Shown: in pieces, positions 54,423-64,000 of the stretch
Numbering within the stretch: position 1 is the first letter of the stretch
Layout: each line of letters begins with the position of its first letter
Assembly (NCBI GenBank): GCA_002077065.1
Contig: NAJO01000053.1
Span: 163,092 to 227,091 of the forward strand
Origin: Cryoendolithus antarcticus
Lineage: Eukaryota > Ascomycota > Dothideomycetes > Cladosporiales > Cladosporiaceae
Length of the DNA stretch: 64,000 nt
Direction: 5' to 3'
Position numbers and translations under genes: made by a program
The notes under the pieces: model-generated
What the model saw: the letters and a program-made list of their open reading frames with translations, nothing else
The model's database searches: none
What the model was told of the DNA's origin: nothing

Positions 54423-56557
54423 ATGGAGGATCAGGGACAGAGCGATGAGCTGTACCCAATCGCTGTTTTGATCGATGAGCTGAAGGTGGGTGGGATGGAG
54501 GAAATTCGTTGGCACAACCTTACGCTTACACGTGATACAGCACGACGATGTACTCCTGCGCCTCAATGCGATCCGCAGGCTGTCCACCATAGCTTTGGCG
54601 CTGGGCCCGGACCGCACACGAGACGAACTCATACCTTTCCTTGATGGTATGCAGTCCTGACTTGAGACGGCGCCCATGCAGCATACTGACCAGACATGAC
54701 ACAGAATCGGTAGAGGACGAAGATGAGGTGCTCACAGCGCTTAGCGACGAGCTGGGCGGCTTCGTGGAGTATGTCGGAGGTCCAGACTATGGCCACGTGC
54801 TTCTCTCACCCCTGGAGAACCTCGCTACAATCGAGGAGCCACTCGTTCGTGACAAAGTGAGTGCATTGAACAAGCTGCCAAATTCTCTCATACTGACAAA
54901 CACAGGCCGTCGAGTCACTCAACAAAATCTGCGAGCAGCTCAGCCAAAAGCAGACCGAGGAGCACTTCATCCCTCTCACATTCCGCCTCTCGAAAGCCGA
55001 CTGGTTCACATCCAAGATCTCGGCGACTGGTCTCTACAACACTCCCTATCAAAACGCCAGCCCACAATTCCAGGAGCAGCTTCGCCAGCACTACTCACAA
55101 CTTGTGCACGATGAGACGCCCATGGTCCGGAGACAAGCCGCAAACAACCTTGCCAAGTTTGTCAAGAGTATGCCGGCTGCCATTGTCATCGAGGACATGA
55201 TCCCGCTGTTCCAGCATCTTGCCAGTGACGACCAAGATAGTGTACGGTTACTTACGGTCGATGTGCTGATTGCGATTGCGGAGGCGGTGCCAAAGGAGCA
55301 GCAGAGCAGTCATGGAGTCTTGCTGAGTGCTCTGCGGAGTCTGTTCGAGGACAAGAGCTGGAGAGTGCGATACATGGTGGCAGACCGCTTCGAGAAGATC
55401 GCGAAAGCCGTGGACGGAGAGGTGATTGAGAGGGATCTCGTTCCTGCATTTGTCAAGTTGCTGAAGGATACGGAAGCGGAGGTCAAGAGTGCGATTGCTG
55501 GGCAAATACCAGGTATATTGTAATCGCATGGCTTTACAGCTGCACAAGCACTAACAACATCTAGGCTTCTGTCAACTTGTCGACCGGCAAGCGCTGCTCC
55601 GCGACATCATGCCTGCAATCGAAGAGCTGGTCTCGGACTCCTCGCAGCACGTGCGCGCAGCGTTTGGCAACCAGATCAGCGGTCTTGCGCCCATCCTTGG
55701 CAAGCAAGAAACACAGGAGCACCTTCTCCCCATGTTCTTGCAGATGCTGAAAGACGACTTTCCAGACGTTCGCCTGAACATCATCTCAAAGCTTGAAGCC
55801 GTCAACGCCGTCATTGGGATCGATCTGCTGGCACAATCGCTACTTCCGGCCATTGTGCAGCTCGCCGAGGACAAGCAGTGGCGTGTGCGACTTGCGATCA
55901 TCCAGCATGTGCCGTTACTTGCAAGCCAACTTGGCGTGCAATTCTTCGACGAGAAGCTCAGCACGCTGTGCATGAGCTGGCTGGGCGATACTGTCTTCAG
56001 CATCCGTGAGGCGAGCACGCAGAACTTGAAGAAGCTGACGGAGGTCTTTGGAGTGGAGTGGGCTAGCAGCGCCATTGTACCGAAGGTAGCTGCGATGGCT
56101 GAACACCCCAATTACCTCTACCGGATGACGACTTGCTTTGCTGTGTCGGTATGTACTCGCGTGTTCTACCCGTGGAATGCACACCAGTACTGACAAGATG
56201 CAGACCCTCGCACCTGCCCTCAGCCTCTCAGTCATCGCCCGCTCAGTGCTCCCCATCCTCGCCCAACTCGTCAACGACCCGATCCCCAACATCCGGTTCA
56301 ACGTCGCCAAGTCGTACGCAGTGCTCATCGACATCTTCCGCCGCGTGCCTGACGACGACAACTCCACGCTGGTCAAGCTCCAAGCCTCCGGCGCACAAGG
56401 CAACGGCAGCGCCAAGGGCCAAGAGATCATCCGATCCGAGATCTTACCACCCCTTGAGAAGCTCATGCAGGACGATGACGTGGACGTGCGGTTCTTCGCC
56501 TCGACCGCGGCGAATGGCAGTGGCTTGGAGGTCGGCGGAGACGCCATGGAGACTTAG
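54423..56557 (+). CDS. TPD3: Protein phosphatase 2A scaffold subunit A (HEAT repeats), six exons
   Basis: Exons 54423-54485, 54541-54646, 54705-54856, 54906-55512, 55565-56148, 56204-56557 give 621 aa; introns 49-58 bp. Splicing restores [57 protein letters not shown] and [14 protein letters not shown]. The protein is a chain of about 15 HEAT repeats (for example [78 protein letters not shown]) that holds the catalytic and regulatory subunits. Most intron-rich gene in the window. The C-terminal Gly-rich tail is longer than in animals. Confidence 0.95.
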
Positions 56558-57016
56558 ACGGTCGACATGCTGCGTGCTGGCCGGCGTCAGCCTAGAGGGA
56601 GGTTGGGTAACCCTGGAACTGGTCCTGGTACGATTGTTGGACTTGATGCCGATGGCTTGGGGAGGAGGGATAGCCTGGGCTGAGGTACCGCGAGGTCTGC
56701 GAAAGACCGAATTCGCTCAGTCCCGCGAGTCGCTTTCCTGGCCATGGCGACTCAATGCCAGCTCTGCGTCTCCCGCACTTCTGTCAAGCATACACTTGGA
56801 ATTGACGGCAGCTAGCTAGCTAGATAGAAGCAACTAGGTAGACGCCGATACGAGATCATCTTGAAGTCATTCTCAGGGGACTTTTCAGATGAATGGTTGA
56901 ACACACAGAGCTATTGGTCTGAGGGCAATGTCTCCTATGTACCAGACCACTTCCTTCTCGTCGCACCTCCCTGAATTGCAGTATCGTCGTCGCCTTCACA
57001 GCGCGCCCGGAATGTC
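56558..57016. other. Spacer downstream of the PP2A gene
   Basis: A 459-bp stretch with a short run of tagc repeats (about 56810-56823). No gene recognised. Confidence 0.4.
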
Positions 57017-57633
57017 ATGTACTTACCATCACTGCTTACAAAACCCTATACACTGAAAACGGGCATTACAGATATCCCTCCACTCGGTCACAGTAGCTCC
57101 AATATCACTCGCCTTGTCAACACCACCGCCCTCGTCGATTTCGAGATGCTTGGAAGGGTTCTCGCTGGGCCGGAGGCAGAAACGCTTCTCCTTGCACGAA
57201 TGACTTGCGAGAGATGGTACGATGTGGTTACAAGTCGAGGCTGCTGCAGATATACCTATTCTTTGAGCGAGATCCCTCTGCATCAGTTCCCAAATGGTCG
57301 CCTGGACACGAGCCTATGGGCATGAATCCACTGCTTGTCGATATGCTTCGTGATGCTGGTGGTGTGCTGCGGGAGAGGAAAGATTTATGATCGTCGCTGC
57401 GCCTTGAGAGGCTGACATACCGGTCCAGCGCGTTGAGAATGCACACCACCTGGCGCCCTGAGCCGCTAGTCCCGGTATATTTCGCGAACCTGCGTCCTTT
57501 TGCATTTGTCATTGAGCCAGACGAGCCAGAGAACAAGGAACTGCCTGGCGATGAGATTCTAGGCTCAATGTCCATGCGCATCGATGGTAAGCGCACGTCT
57601 GGTGCCAAAGACGTTTCTCTGAACAATTGCTGA
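57017..57633 (+). pseudogene. Broken relic of an F-box-like gene related to the 30-34 kb array
   Basis: Frame 1 encodes LVDFEMLGRVLAGPEAETLLLARMTCERW, matching the F-box-like start of the array genes. At about 57230 the resemblance moves to another frame (SRLLQIYLFFERDPS ... MNPLLV), the counterpart of LQEALFFRQRD...HNPLLL, then hits a stop at 57390 and continues in the same frame as SSALRMHTTWRPE, the counterpart of SAFRMYLTTLPE. One frameshift plus one in-frame stop point to a pseudogene, opposite in strand and ~23 kb from the array. Confidence 0.55.
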
Positions 57634-58296
57634 TATGGTGGTCCTCAGGTCGCATCAACTGGGATTGGGAGACTGCTTCCCTGAGGAGGCAGGCGGAAAT
57701 TGAGCCTTGGACTCCGCAGTATGCGCAGCACTTCAGCAGGCACATTGAGGGCAGGTGTGCCTGTTCGGAACGGCTGGACACGACGCGGAATGTTATGCCA
57801 CTCTCTCCATCGCCTGTACGGGCAAAGATCAGGAGGATACGTAACGAGCGGACTGGAGGGAAGTGAAGGCGTCTACTCATCTCGTGGGTACGGCTTTACT
57901 GCTTGCCCGTGCTGGGGTATGAGGGCATGATCGGAAGGAAACGCATTTCGAGCGTCATTGACACGTGCATACGATGCGGACGACTGCAGTCTAGATGACC
58001 ATGTGACCGGTGGCCACTGAAGCGCGTGTCAAAGACATATGATTCGGTAGCTCTGCCTACTGTTTTATGCTCGAGCAAACCCCATCTCAGCAATCTCCTG
58101 CTTCAGCTATTCCGCCACAGGTCGTGGATTCTGATCAGTGCATCTACTAACTAGTCGTGACTGCCTAAAGCCAAGCACGACACACAAAAGAGCATCTGAT
58201 CTTGAGTGGAGAGTTATCGCAACATGCAAGTCATCCATGAATAAGTCAAGCAAATAGCCGTTGGACCATTGCAAGTGGAATCTGATAAGTAGCGTC
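57634..58296. other. Spacer with no recognised gene
   Basis: Short frames (57627-57866 plus; 58107-58454 minus, partly antisense to Spp1) have no features. It may hold the Spp1 3' untranslated region. Confidence 0.4.
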
Positions 58297-60645
58297 TCAC
58301 GTCGATATGACCGCATCTGTTGCTTGCTCTGGAACTGCAGTGTTGGCTGGCAGGGTGGATTCGAGCGCTGGAGTCTTCGTGGGTCCTGGAGAGATCTGTG
58401 GCATGTGCTCTGAAGAGATCTCTGCTGTGCCATTGGTCGTGATCGCTGGCTCAACTCCCGGTGTCGTGAGTGGCAGAGGCGCTGCCTCGGGATGATCAGT
58501 CCCGTTCGTCATGGCCGTGCCCTCCACCACCCCATCAAGTGCTAGAATGGCGGGTGTAGTCGACTTGGCTTGATCCAGTACGACCGCGGTAGGTAAGTCG
58601 ACGTCCATGCGAGTAGCCTCATCGTCGTCTTCTCCATCATCTTGCGCCCCGCCCCTCGCTCTCAACGCAGCCCTCTCCCGCACAGCATGCTCCCCTCGCT
58701 CTAGCACTCGCATCTTGTCTCCATTATCCGTCATCTCGAACCTCACGTCATCCGTCGCGAGCTTCGCCCACTCAGCATGCCTGGCACACTTCTTCCTCTC
58801 GCACGGCTCTACGCCGCCAAAGACAGTGTCCGCTTCGATCTCCGCGCGCTCGAGCATCGACATGGCCGCCTCGTCAGCCTCAGTCGGCTCGACATCGAGC
58901 AGGTCCATCTCGTATGCTCTCTTGCCTGCTGCTGAGCGCCTCCAGACCGCAAATTGTTCTTCACTCCACTCTAGTCGAGGGTCGAAGCCGCAGTAGTCTT
59001 TCGTTGCCTTTAGCTCTTTCTCGGCCATTGCTCGGGAGGCCGCTTGCTTGACAAGGCTGACGAACTTGAGGCGGTCTTTGAGGAGGGAGTGCCGATCTCG
59101 TGCGGCTTCTTTCTTGGCTGTGATACCTGCTAGCTCGGAGGTCTCTTGCTCATTGAGTATAGTGCCGCTGCTCGTATCTGTTCCTCCATCATCGCCCTTG
59201 TCGCCTGGGGTCGCTGGCGGACTGAGTACACCCTCACCAAGCTTCTTGAAGTCGTCGAGGGTCTTAGATGTGTCCAGCAAAGCGCGCACCTCGCCAGGCG
59301 CAAGCAAGCCTCCCCTGGCGCCTGGATCAATCACAGTCTCCGCATCATCAACCTTCGCACGTCGACTCGCACGACTCTTAGCCGTCTGCTCTCGCCCGCG
59401 CGCGTTTGCAGTCATCTCCCTGAAGAACAGCACACCGCAGTCGTCTGAGCAGTACTTGCTCCCGCTCCCTCCACTCTTGTTCTTGCCCACTCTTGCAGCT
59501 TGCCTACAGCCACTTCGGCGGCACATACGCTTCCACGTTGTCTTACCCACACCTCCCGAAGTGCAATTCGGACACATGTACTTGTCGATGAGATTCTTGT
59601 CGCGCTCTTCAATGCCCACGCACTTGCCGTGGAACCAGTCGTCGCATGTCCCATCGCAGCCAATCATGAAGGTGCCTGTATCGGGACGGCGGCATATGCA
59701 GTACATGTCGTCTCCGACGGGTGATCCTTCCTCTTCATCGTCGTCGTCGTCTTCAACACCTGCCGATCGAGAGCGGGCGGAGGGTGCTGGAGAGGAGTTC
59801 GCTGGCGTGCCTTTGCTACTGCCTGTGACGAAGTTGGACTTGGAGACTCGAGACGAGGGCGTGTCGGATCGCGCAAGCTCGACCTTGCGGCGCTTGACGG
59901 GCGGTGCCTTCTTCGCAGTTGCAGTACCCTTCTTCTTAGGAGCGGGCCGCTTCTTTGGCACGACAGAGTCTGGTGCTGAGATCTCGGTGGACGGCATGGG
60001 AGTGGATGACTCTCGCAGTGGTGATTGGTAGCGTGCGCTGTGCTCAGTCTTGAGGGATGCGACTGCCTTGCTCTCCATGTCGGTGGGCTGAAGTGATGAT
60101 CGGCGGGCGTCGGTTGGTGACGAGGGCTGTGGGGTCGTGACTTCCTTCTTGACCGAGGGAGTGACTGTCTCGTCCGTGACTGGAAGTGAGATCTCTGCGG
60201 TAGCCTCAGGCGGTGAGATCACATGCTTGAGGGGTGGAAGCGCAAAGGCTGCCGACTGAACCGAGGAAAGTGAAGCGCGGTGCTGCTCTGGCGATCGCGA
60301 TGCCACGTGATACTGGTCAAGTGTAGGTGAGCTCATCTTTCGGTCAGCACTCGAAATTGCTGGTAGAGGCGGCAGTTCGCGCTGGGCATCGTGCGCGGTG
60401 TACCCATTCCACTCGGTGGGGGGTGGGGCGGAGCTCGCGGCAAAGGTGGAGAGGGCGGTGACCTGCTCGGGAGGGACCTGGCGGGGCGGCGGAGGGGCGT
60501 ACTTTGGCAGGCTGACGTGCTGCTGCTCGGGCGACGCGACGAGTGCCTGCGCGGATGCCTGCGATTCGCGTCGCTGATCGGTGCTGGGCTCCTTCGCGTC
60601 GGGCTCATCGGCCGGGTTCAGCAGGGAGGACAGGCTGAACGACAT
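58297..60645 (-). CDS. SPP1: COMPASS complex subunit Spp1-like PHD-finger protein
   Basis: A 782-aa single-exon nuclear protein starting at the ATG at 60645 ([11 protein letters not shown]). The N-terminal half is disordered and Ser/Pro-rich with a basic, nuclear-signal-like stretch ([20 protein letters not shown]). The PHD finger starts [18 protein letters not shown] and continues [12 protein letters not shown] to MCPNC; it is followed by the Spp1-specific Cys cluster ([12 protein letters not shown] ... [11 protein letters not shown]). The C-terminal half has helices ([15 protein letters not shown]) and a second Cys/His group (CGFDPRLEW ... [12 protein letters not shown]). Spp1 reads H3K4me3 and tunes Set1 methylation of H3K4. 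Confidence 0.9.
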   Translation of the reverse strand: MSFSLSSLLNPADEPDAKEPSTDQRRESQASAQALVASPEQQHVSLPKYAPPPPRQVPPEQVTALSTFAASSAPPPTEWNGYTAHDAQRELPPLPAISSADRKMSSPTLDQYHVASRSPEQHRASLSSVQSAAFALPPLKHVISPPEATAEISLPVTDETVTPSVKKEVTTPQPSSPTDARRSSLQPTDMESKAVASLKTEHSARYQSPLRESSTPMPSTEISAPDSVVPKKRPAPKKKGTATAKKAPPVKRRKVELARSDTPSSRVSKSNFVTGSSKGTPANSSPAPSARSRSAGVEDDDDDEEEGSPVGDDMYCICRRPDTGTFMIGCDGTCDDWFHGKCVGIEERDKNLIDKYMCPNCTSGGVGKTTWKRMCRRSGCRQAARVGKNKSGGSGSKYCSDDCGVLFFREMTANARGREQTAKSRASRRAKVDDAETVIDPGARGGLLAPGEVRALLDTSKTLDDFKKLGEGVLSPPATPGDKGDDGGTDTSSGTILNEQETSELAGITAKKEAARDRHSLLKDRLKFVSLVKQAASRAMAEKELKATKDYCGFDPRLEWSEEQFAVWRRSAAGKRAYEMDLLDVEPTEADEAAMSMLERAEIEADTVFGGVEPCERKKCARHAEWAKLATDDVRFEMTDNGDKMRVLERGEHAVRERAALRARGGAQDDGEDDDEATRMDVDLPTAVVLDQAKSTTPAILALDGVVEGTAMTNGTDHPEAAPLPLTTPGVEPAITTNGTAEISSEHMPQISPGPTKTPALESTLPANTAVPEQATDAVIST

Positions 60646-60867
60646 GCTGACAGTGAGCGCGTTGTCGCGTGAGCTTCTCGTTATGTCTTCCTGATCATCA
60701 TTCTGTGGCGGCGCAATAAGAATGTCAAGCACCAATGTTTCATGCTCGAAGTCGAGACGATGCGCACTTGGAGGAGGAGGAGCTTCAAGGCTGACTAATC
60801 ACGTATTCTGACAGCGATCACTTTGGAGACACTCCAGTCGGTACGACTTGTGACAATACTCTCCTCA

Positions 60868-61482
60868 CTACAGTGTGATCCCCTCCGCCGTCTTCCTGAA
60901 CATGACCCTCACAGGCTCCAAGTCTCGCTTATCGTCATCATCTCCTGGGTTATTGACGGGTATGTACGGCATCAGATATTTCGCCACGTACTCGTCCGTC
61001 AGTCCATACGGCTTCGCATCACGGATCGCCTTGTGGATCCAGACGACATAGTCGTTGATGATTGTGCCCTCTTCAGGCCTCTGGACGTCCACGTAAGTCA
61101 TTGCTGGGATCGATTGTCCCATGCCCTTTCCCTGCGCGTCAATCCTCTCGACATCATGCGTCTGCTTCTCGTACATCCACGGCACGCCCTCGCTCTCGTC
61201 AAGCCCGGCTTCATCGCGAGGGGAGAGGAAGAAGAGTGCGCCGATCACGTAGTCGCCTGGCGAAGGGACGATGTTTCCGTACTGCGTTGAGTTGATTTGC
61301 CAGCGCCAGTCGTGGAGTTTGGCAAGCCCGCAGAAGATGCTGTCTGGGCAGCGTCCTTTCATCGCGAGAGGCGAGAGGTTGGATGCGTAGCCGAAGTAGA
61401 GCTCGCTGAAGCGGCGCGAAGTGTCGACTGTCTCGTTGCGCGAGCGGGCAGGGCCCTGCATCGAGGGCGGGAGCATGGCCAT
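60868..61482 (-). CDS. Gamma-glutamylcyclotransferase-like (GGCT/AIG2-fold) protein
   Basis: A 204-aa single-exon protein; a second ATG at 61476 is also possible. The fold's substrate loop is LYFGYASNLSP, close to the family YFAYGSNL; later YVIGALFFLS, an acidic glutamate-bearing segment (DEAGLDESEGVPW) that may hold the catalytic Glu, and YVVWIHKAIRDAKPYGL at the C terminus. The family cyclises gamma-glutamyl peptides in glutathione turnover. Confidence 0.8.
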   Translation of the reverse strand: MAMLPPSMQGPARSRNETVDTSRRFSELYFGYASNLSPLAMKGRCPDSIFCGLAKLHDWRWQINSTQYGNIVPSPGDYVIGALFFLSPRDEAGLDESEGVPWMYEKQTHDVERIDAQGKGMGQSIPAMTYVDVQRPEEGTIINDYVVWIHKAIRDAKPYGLTDEYVAKYLMPYIPVNNPGDDDDKRDLEPVRVMFRKTAEGITL

Positions 61483-61898
61483 GGCGGCGAATGAACGTGT
61501 TGTTGGTTCCGGTGTTCAAGGCGCGGCTCGAGGAGTTCTTCAAGAAGACTGCGCTGATCCCTGTGTGATTTGTTTGGTAACACCGACTTCACATGCTAGG
61601 TCGAGATCGCTTTTCGAAGGTATTGTCCCTGGTCCGCGACGGCGCTGCAGCACTGACTGTTGTACAACAAGCAGATGAGCAAGGTTCCGTAGAGGCTGAT
61701 TGGTAATGCACCCATTGCTCCTATGTTTCCTTGTAACACCAAGGACCGATGGCTCGCTCGCTGTGCAGAGCTCCCCTCGTCCAGGAACGCGGGGAAGTCT
61801 GACTACAGCTTTACCACAGCTTCGAACGAACACTGAGTTACAGCAGGCAGGCTACAAGAAATGTGGAGCATGAGCAATGTATTGGGACATTTACTAAC
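61483..61898. other. Spacer before the subtelomeric HET gene
   Basis: A 416-bp divergent spacer of normal base composition. No gene recognised. Confidence 0.4.
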
Positions 61899-63300
61899 AT
61901 GTCCACTTGCTCCGTGTGCCGGGATCTCGACATGCCTCCCCTGGCGGAACCAGATTACGGATTACAGATCAAGGTCGAGCAATTGAATGTTACATCAGCA
62001 GAAGGTTGCGACTCATGTCAACTACTCACTGGGCTGATCGATCAGGTGGGCTGGGTCGCTGCCGATGGCGACGTACTCGACTGCTACAACGACACCGAGG
62101 ATGCACCTCTGGACGTCAGCATCTTGCATGCGAAGACCCGTGAACGGCAGACTGTGGAGCTCTACGCGACACCGTCATCTCCCTCGCGATGGGAATGTAT
62201 TGGTCTCGCGAACGACGTGCCTGAACGACTGTCACTGGAGTACTGCTCGGCCATCGTAACGAGATGGCTGGCCGACTGTGCTGGGCACGAAAACTGTCCG
62301 TTGCTAGAGCGATCGCGTTACTCGCCTCCGACTAGACTAATTGCGATTGATCCCATGGGACGCTCAATCAAGCTCATTACCCCAGATGCAGACTTCGTGG
62401 CTGACTATGTCCCTCTCAGCCACCGATGGGGTAGCCAGGAAATGATTGTCACGACAAAGGGCAACCTACTGCAACACTGTGATGAGATTCCAATGGCCAA
62501 CCTGCCGGCGACATTCCGAGATGCTGTTCAGCTTCTAAGTGCTATCGGAATTGGTTATGCATGGATCGACTCGCTTTGTATCGTGCAAGATGACAAGGCA
62601 GACTGGGCTGAGGAAGCAGCGAGGATGAGCCAAGTCTACATGAATGGACTGTTTACCATTGCGGCAGACAACGGCCCGGACAGCTCTTACGGGCTTTTTA
62701 CTGCTGGCCAGAATCGCAGAGTTCGCTCTGGCAGGCTATCGGAAGAAATCAATATCCGGCCTGCAGGCGAGAGGGCACTAACAGCTGTGGCACATACGCC
62801 TATCGACGATCGTGGGACGAAGGCTACCGTGAGTGTATTGTCTTCACTAGCTTGGGTGTTTCAGGAGCGGTTGCTGTCCAATCGTACTTTGCACTTCACC
62901 GAAGCCGAGATGGCATGGGAGTGCGGCACTGAGCTGCGATGCGAGTGTCAAGTGAATGCCAACCCCTATCAGCAGCACATCCTTCCGATCGGCTTACGTC
63001 AAGTCGCAGTGCGGCAGCGATCTGGATATCCGATAGCTAATGGCAGTCACCGACTTTACCCTGCGTAGCATCACCCATGCTTCAGATCGGCTGCCTGCTC
63101 TAGGCGGGCTCGCCGTGGTCACCTCCTATAACTCCCGAGGCCATTATCTTGCTAGTCTATAGACCTCCGAGCAGGACTTTCTACACGGGCTGCTTTAGAT
63201 AGCGGGCTACATTAATCGGCTCGAGCAGGTCGTACCGGCTTATGTCTTGCATTCTGACCGGTAGCTAAGCTATGCCCCGTCTTAGTCCTAGGCCTCACAA
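61899..63300 (+). pseudogene. HET-domain gene, 3' part inactivated by RIP-type TGG-to-TAG changes
   Basis: From the ATG at 61899 (the frame's earlier start is GTG) 389 residues are open: STCSVCRDLDMP, then the HET blocks YVPLSHRWGSQEM, LPATFRDAVQL, YAWIDSLCIVQDD and ARMSQVYMNGLFTIAA, then LAWVFQERLLSNRTLHFTE. The frame ends at 63068, but between about 62960 and 63030 homology slips by one base into a second frame that reads SDRLPALGGLA, HYLASL*TSEQDF, LHGLL*I and YAPS*S*AS, where TAG stands exactly where HET proteins have Trp (APSWSWAS). TAGs in that frame lie at 63034, 63160, 63196, 63262, 63283 and 63289. Confidence 0.82.
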
Positions 63301-63903
63301 CTAATCTACGAACAACTATAACTATGGTTATCTATCGCTCTTACTAAACGTCGAAGGCTTAGCGCCTAAAAAGGTACTATAGTTAGCTAACTATAGTTAC
63401 CTACGATTTTCGATATAAATATACTATTCCTATATAGTAACGACATTCTAGCTAATTCTCTATAACTACCCGTTCTCTTTATCTTTATATCTTATTATAT
63501 ACATTTAATATCGTCGTCGTAATATATATATAGTTATATAAGGTAGACTTTAAGGTATCGCTAAGACTAGCTATATTACGCCCGGAATAGACTATACTAT
63601 ATATAGTACTCTACGTATCCTATATACTATTAACCCTAAGACTTCCTTAATCGCGGTAACACTTAGCCTTACCTATCTAGATAGAGATCCTACGAAGGCC
63701 TACCCTATAGCTACTAGTAGACTCTCCCGCTACGTAATAGACGTTATCTTAGAGTATCTAAATTACCTACCGTAATATCGGATCGCTATATATAGGCGCT
63801 ATTACGTCGCTATCCCTCCGAAGTTAGTAAAGAGCTACTTCTAGAACTACTACGTAAGCGTATCGGAGTCGTAGGCGTAAGCTATTACGGATAGTATAGA
63901 CCG
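63301..63903. other. AT-rich, RIP-affected subtelomeric DNA
   Basis: Composition changes sharply: TpA steps dominate (ctatata, tatatag), while CpA and TpG are rare and CpG is still frequent. This is the footprint of CpA-to-TpA mutation on both strands. No open frame of use remains; it may include the rest of the HET gene or a dead repeat. Confidence 0.8.
63376..63397. repeat. 22-bp perfect palindrome in the RIP region
   Basis: The sequence reads actatagttag followed by its exact reverse complement ctaactatagt. In such TA-rich DNA it may be a chance or mutation-driven product. Confidence 0.6.
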
Positions 63904-64000
63904 TAGGGTTAGGGTTAGGGTTAGGGTTAGGGTTAGGGTTAGGGTTAGGGTTAGGGTTAGGGTTAGGGTTAGGGTTAGGGTTAGGGTTAGGGTTAGGGTT
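63904..64000 (+). repeat. Telomere, (TTAGGG)n
   Basis: About sixteen perfect TTAGGG units run to the last base, the G-rich strand pointing to the chromosome end. They directly abut the AT-rich RIP-type region without a recognisable subtelomeric gene between. Confidence 0.98.

Overview
The window is the right-hand end of a chromosome from a filamentous ascomycete. The last 97 bases are uninterrupted TTAGGG telomere repeats running toward the end. Genes are dense on both strands, and most spliced genes carry introns of about 47-60 bp with GT...AG ends. Typical Pezizomycotina families are present: HET, HsbA, ENA ATPase, GPI-anchored wall proteins, and F-box-like repeats families. Repeat-induced point mutation (RIP) is visible next to the telomere. 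Gene content and style suggest Dothideomycetes, perhaps Mycosphaerellales; that placement is inference.

Layout. 1-9.3 kb: tail of a probable NAK/Ark1-type kinase, an NTF2-like protein, Ku80, a TMEM205-like membrane protein, and a divergent aldolase/oxidoreductase pair likely acting on a sugar acid. 9.4-15.3 kb: one very large secreted gene (four exons, 1,915 aa) with six beta-type repeats, a hevein-like chitin-binding domain that only appears after splicing, and cysteine modules. 15.3-21 kb: gene-poor, with a nucleosidase, a two-exon small secreted cysteine-rich protein, and a decayed array of ~145-bp repeats. 21-30 kb: ENA sodium ATPase, glutaredoxin, a DUF1857 protein, Sec39. 30.3-33.9 kb: four tandem F-box-like paralogues in different states of decay. 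34-45.7 kb: Atg27, a GT90/CAP10 glycosyltransferase with a multi-span N terminus, a 2EXR-like protein, a GPI-type wall protein, a membrane prolyl 4-hydroxylase and a GH5-X2-CBM46-like cellulase. 45.8-62 kb: HET protein, Dfg10-type polyprenol reductase, SDR reductase, HsbA protein, PheRS beta, PP2A scaffold subunit, an F-box-like relic, COMPASS Spp1 and a gamma-glutamylcyclotransferase. 61.9-64 kb: a HET gene whose 3' part is riddled with TGG-to-TAG changes, AT-rich RIP-type DNA, then the telomere.

Housekeeping genes (Ku80, Sec39, FRS1, Tpd3, Spp1, Atg27, Dfg10) lie within tens of kilobases of the chromosome end, interleaved with secreted, wall-related and self-recognition genes that are typical of fast-evolving subtelomeres. 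Exon models were deduced by eye from splice sites and family conservation; no transcript data or searches were available.
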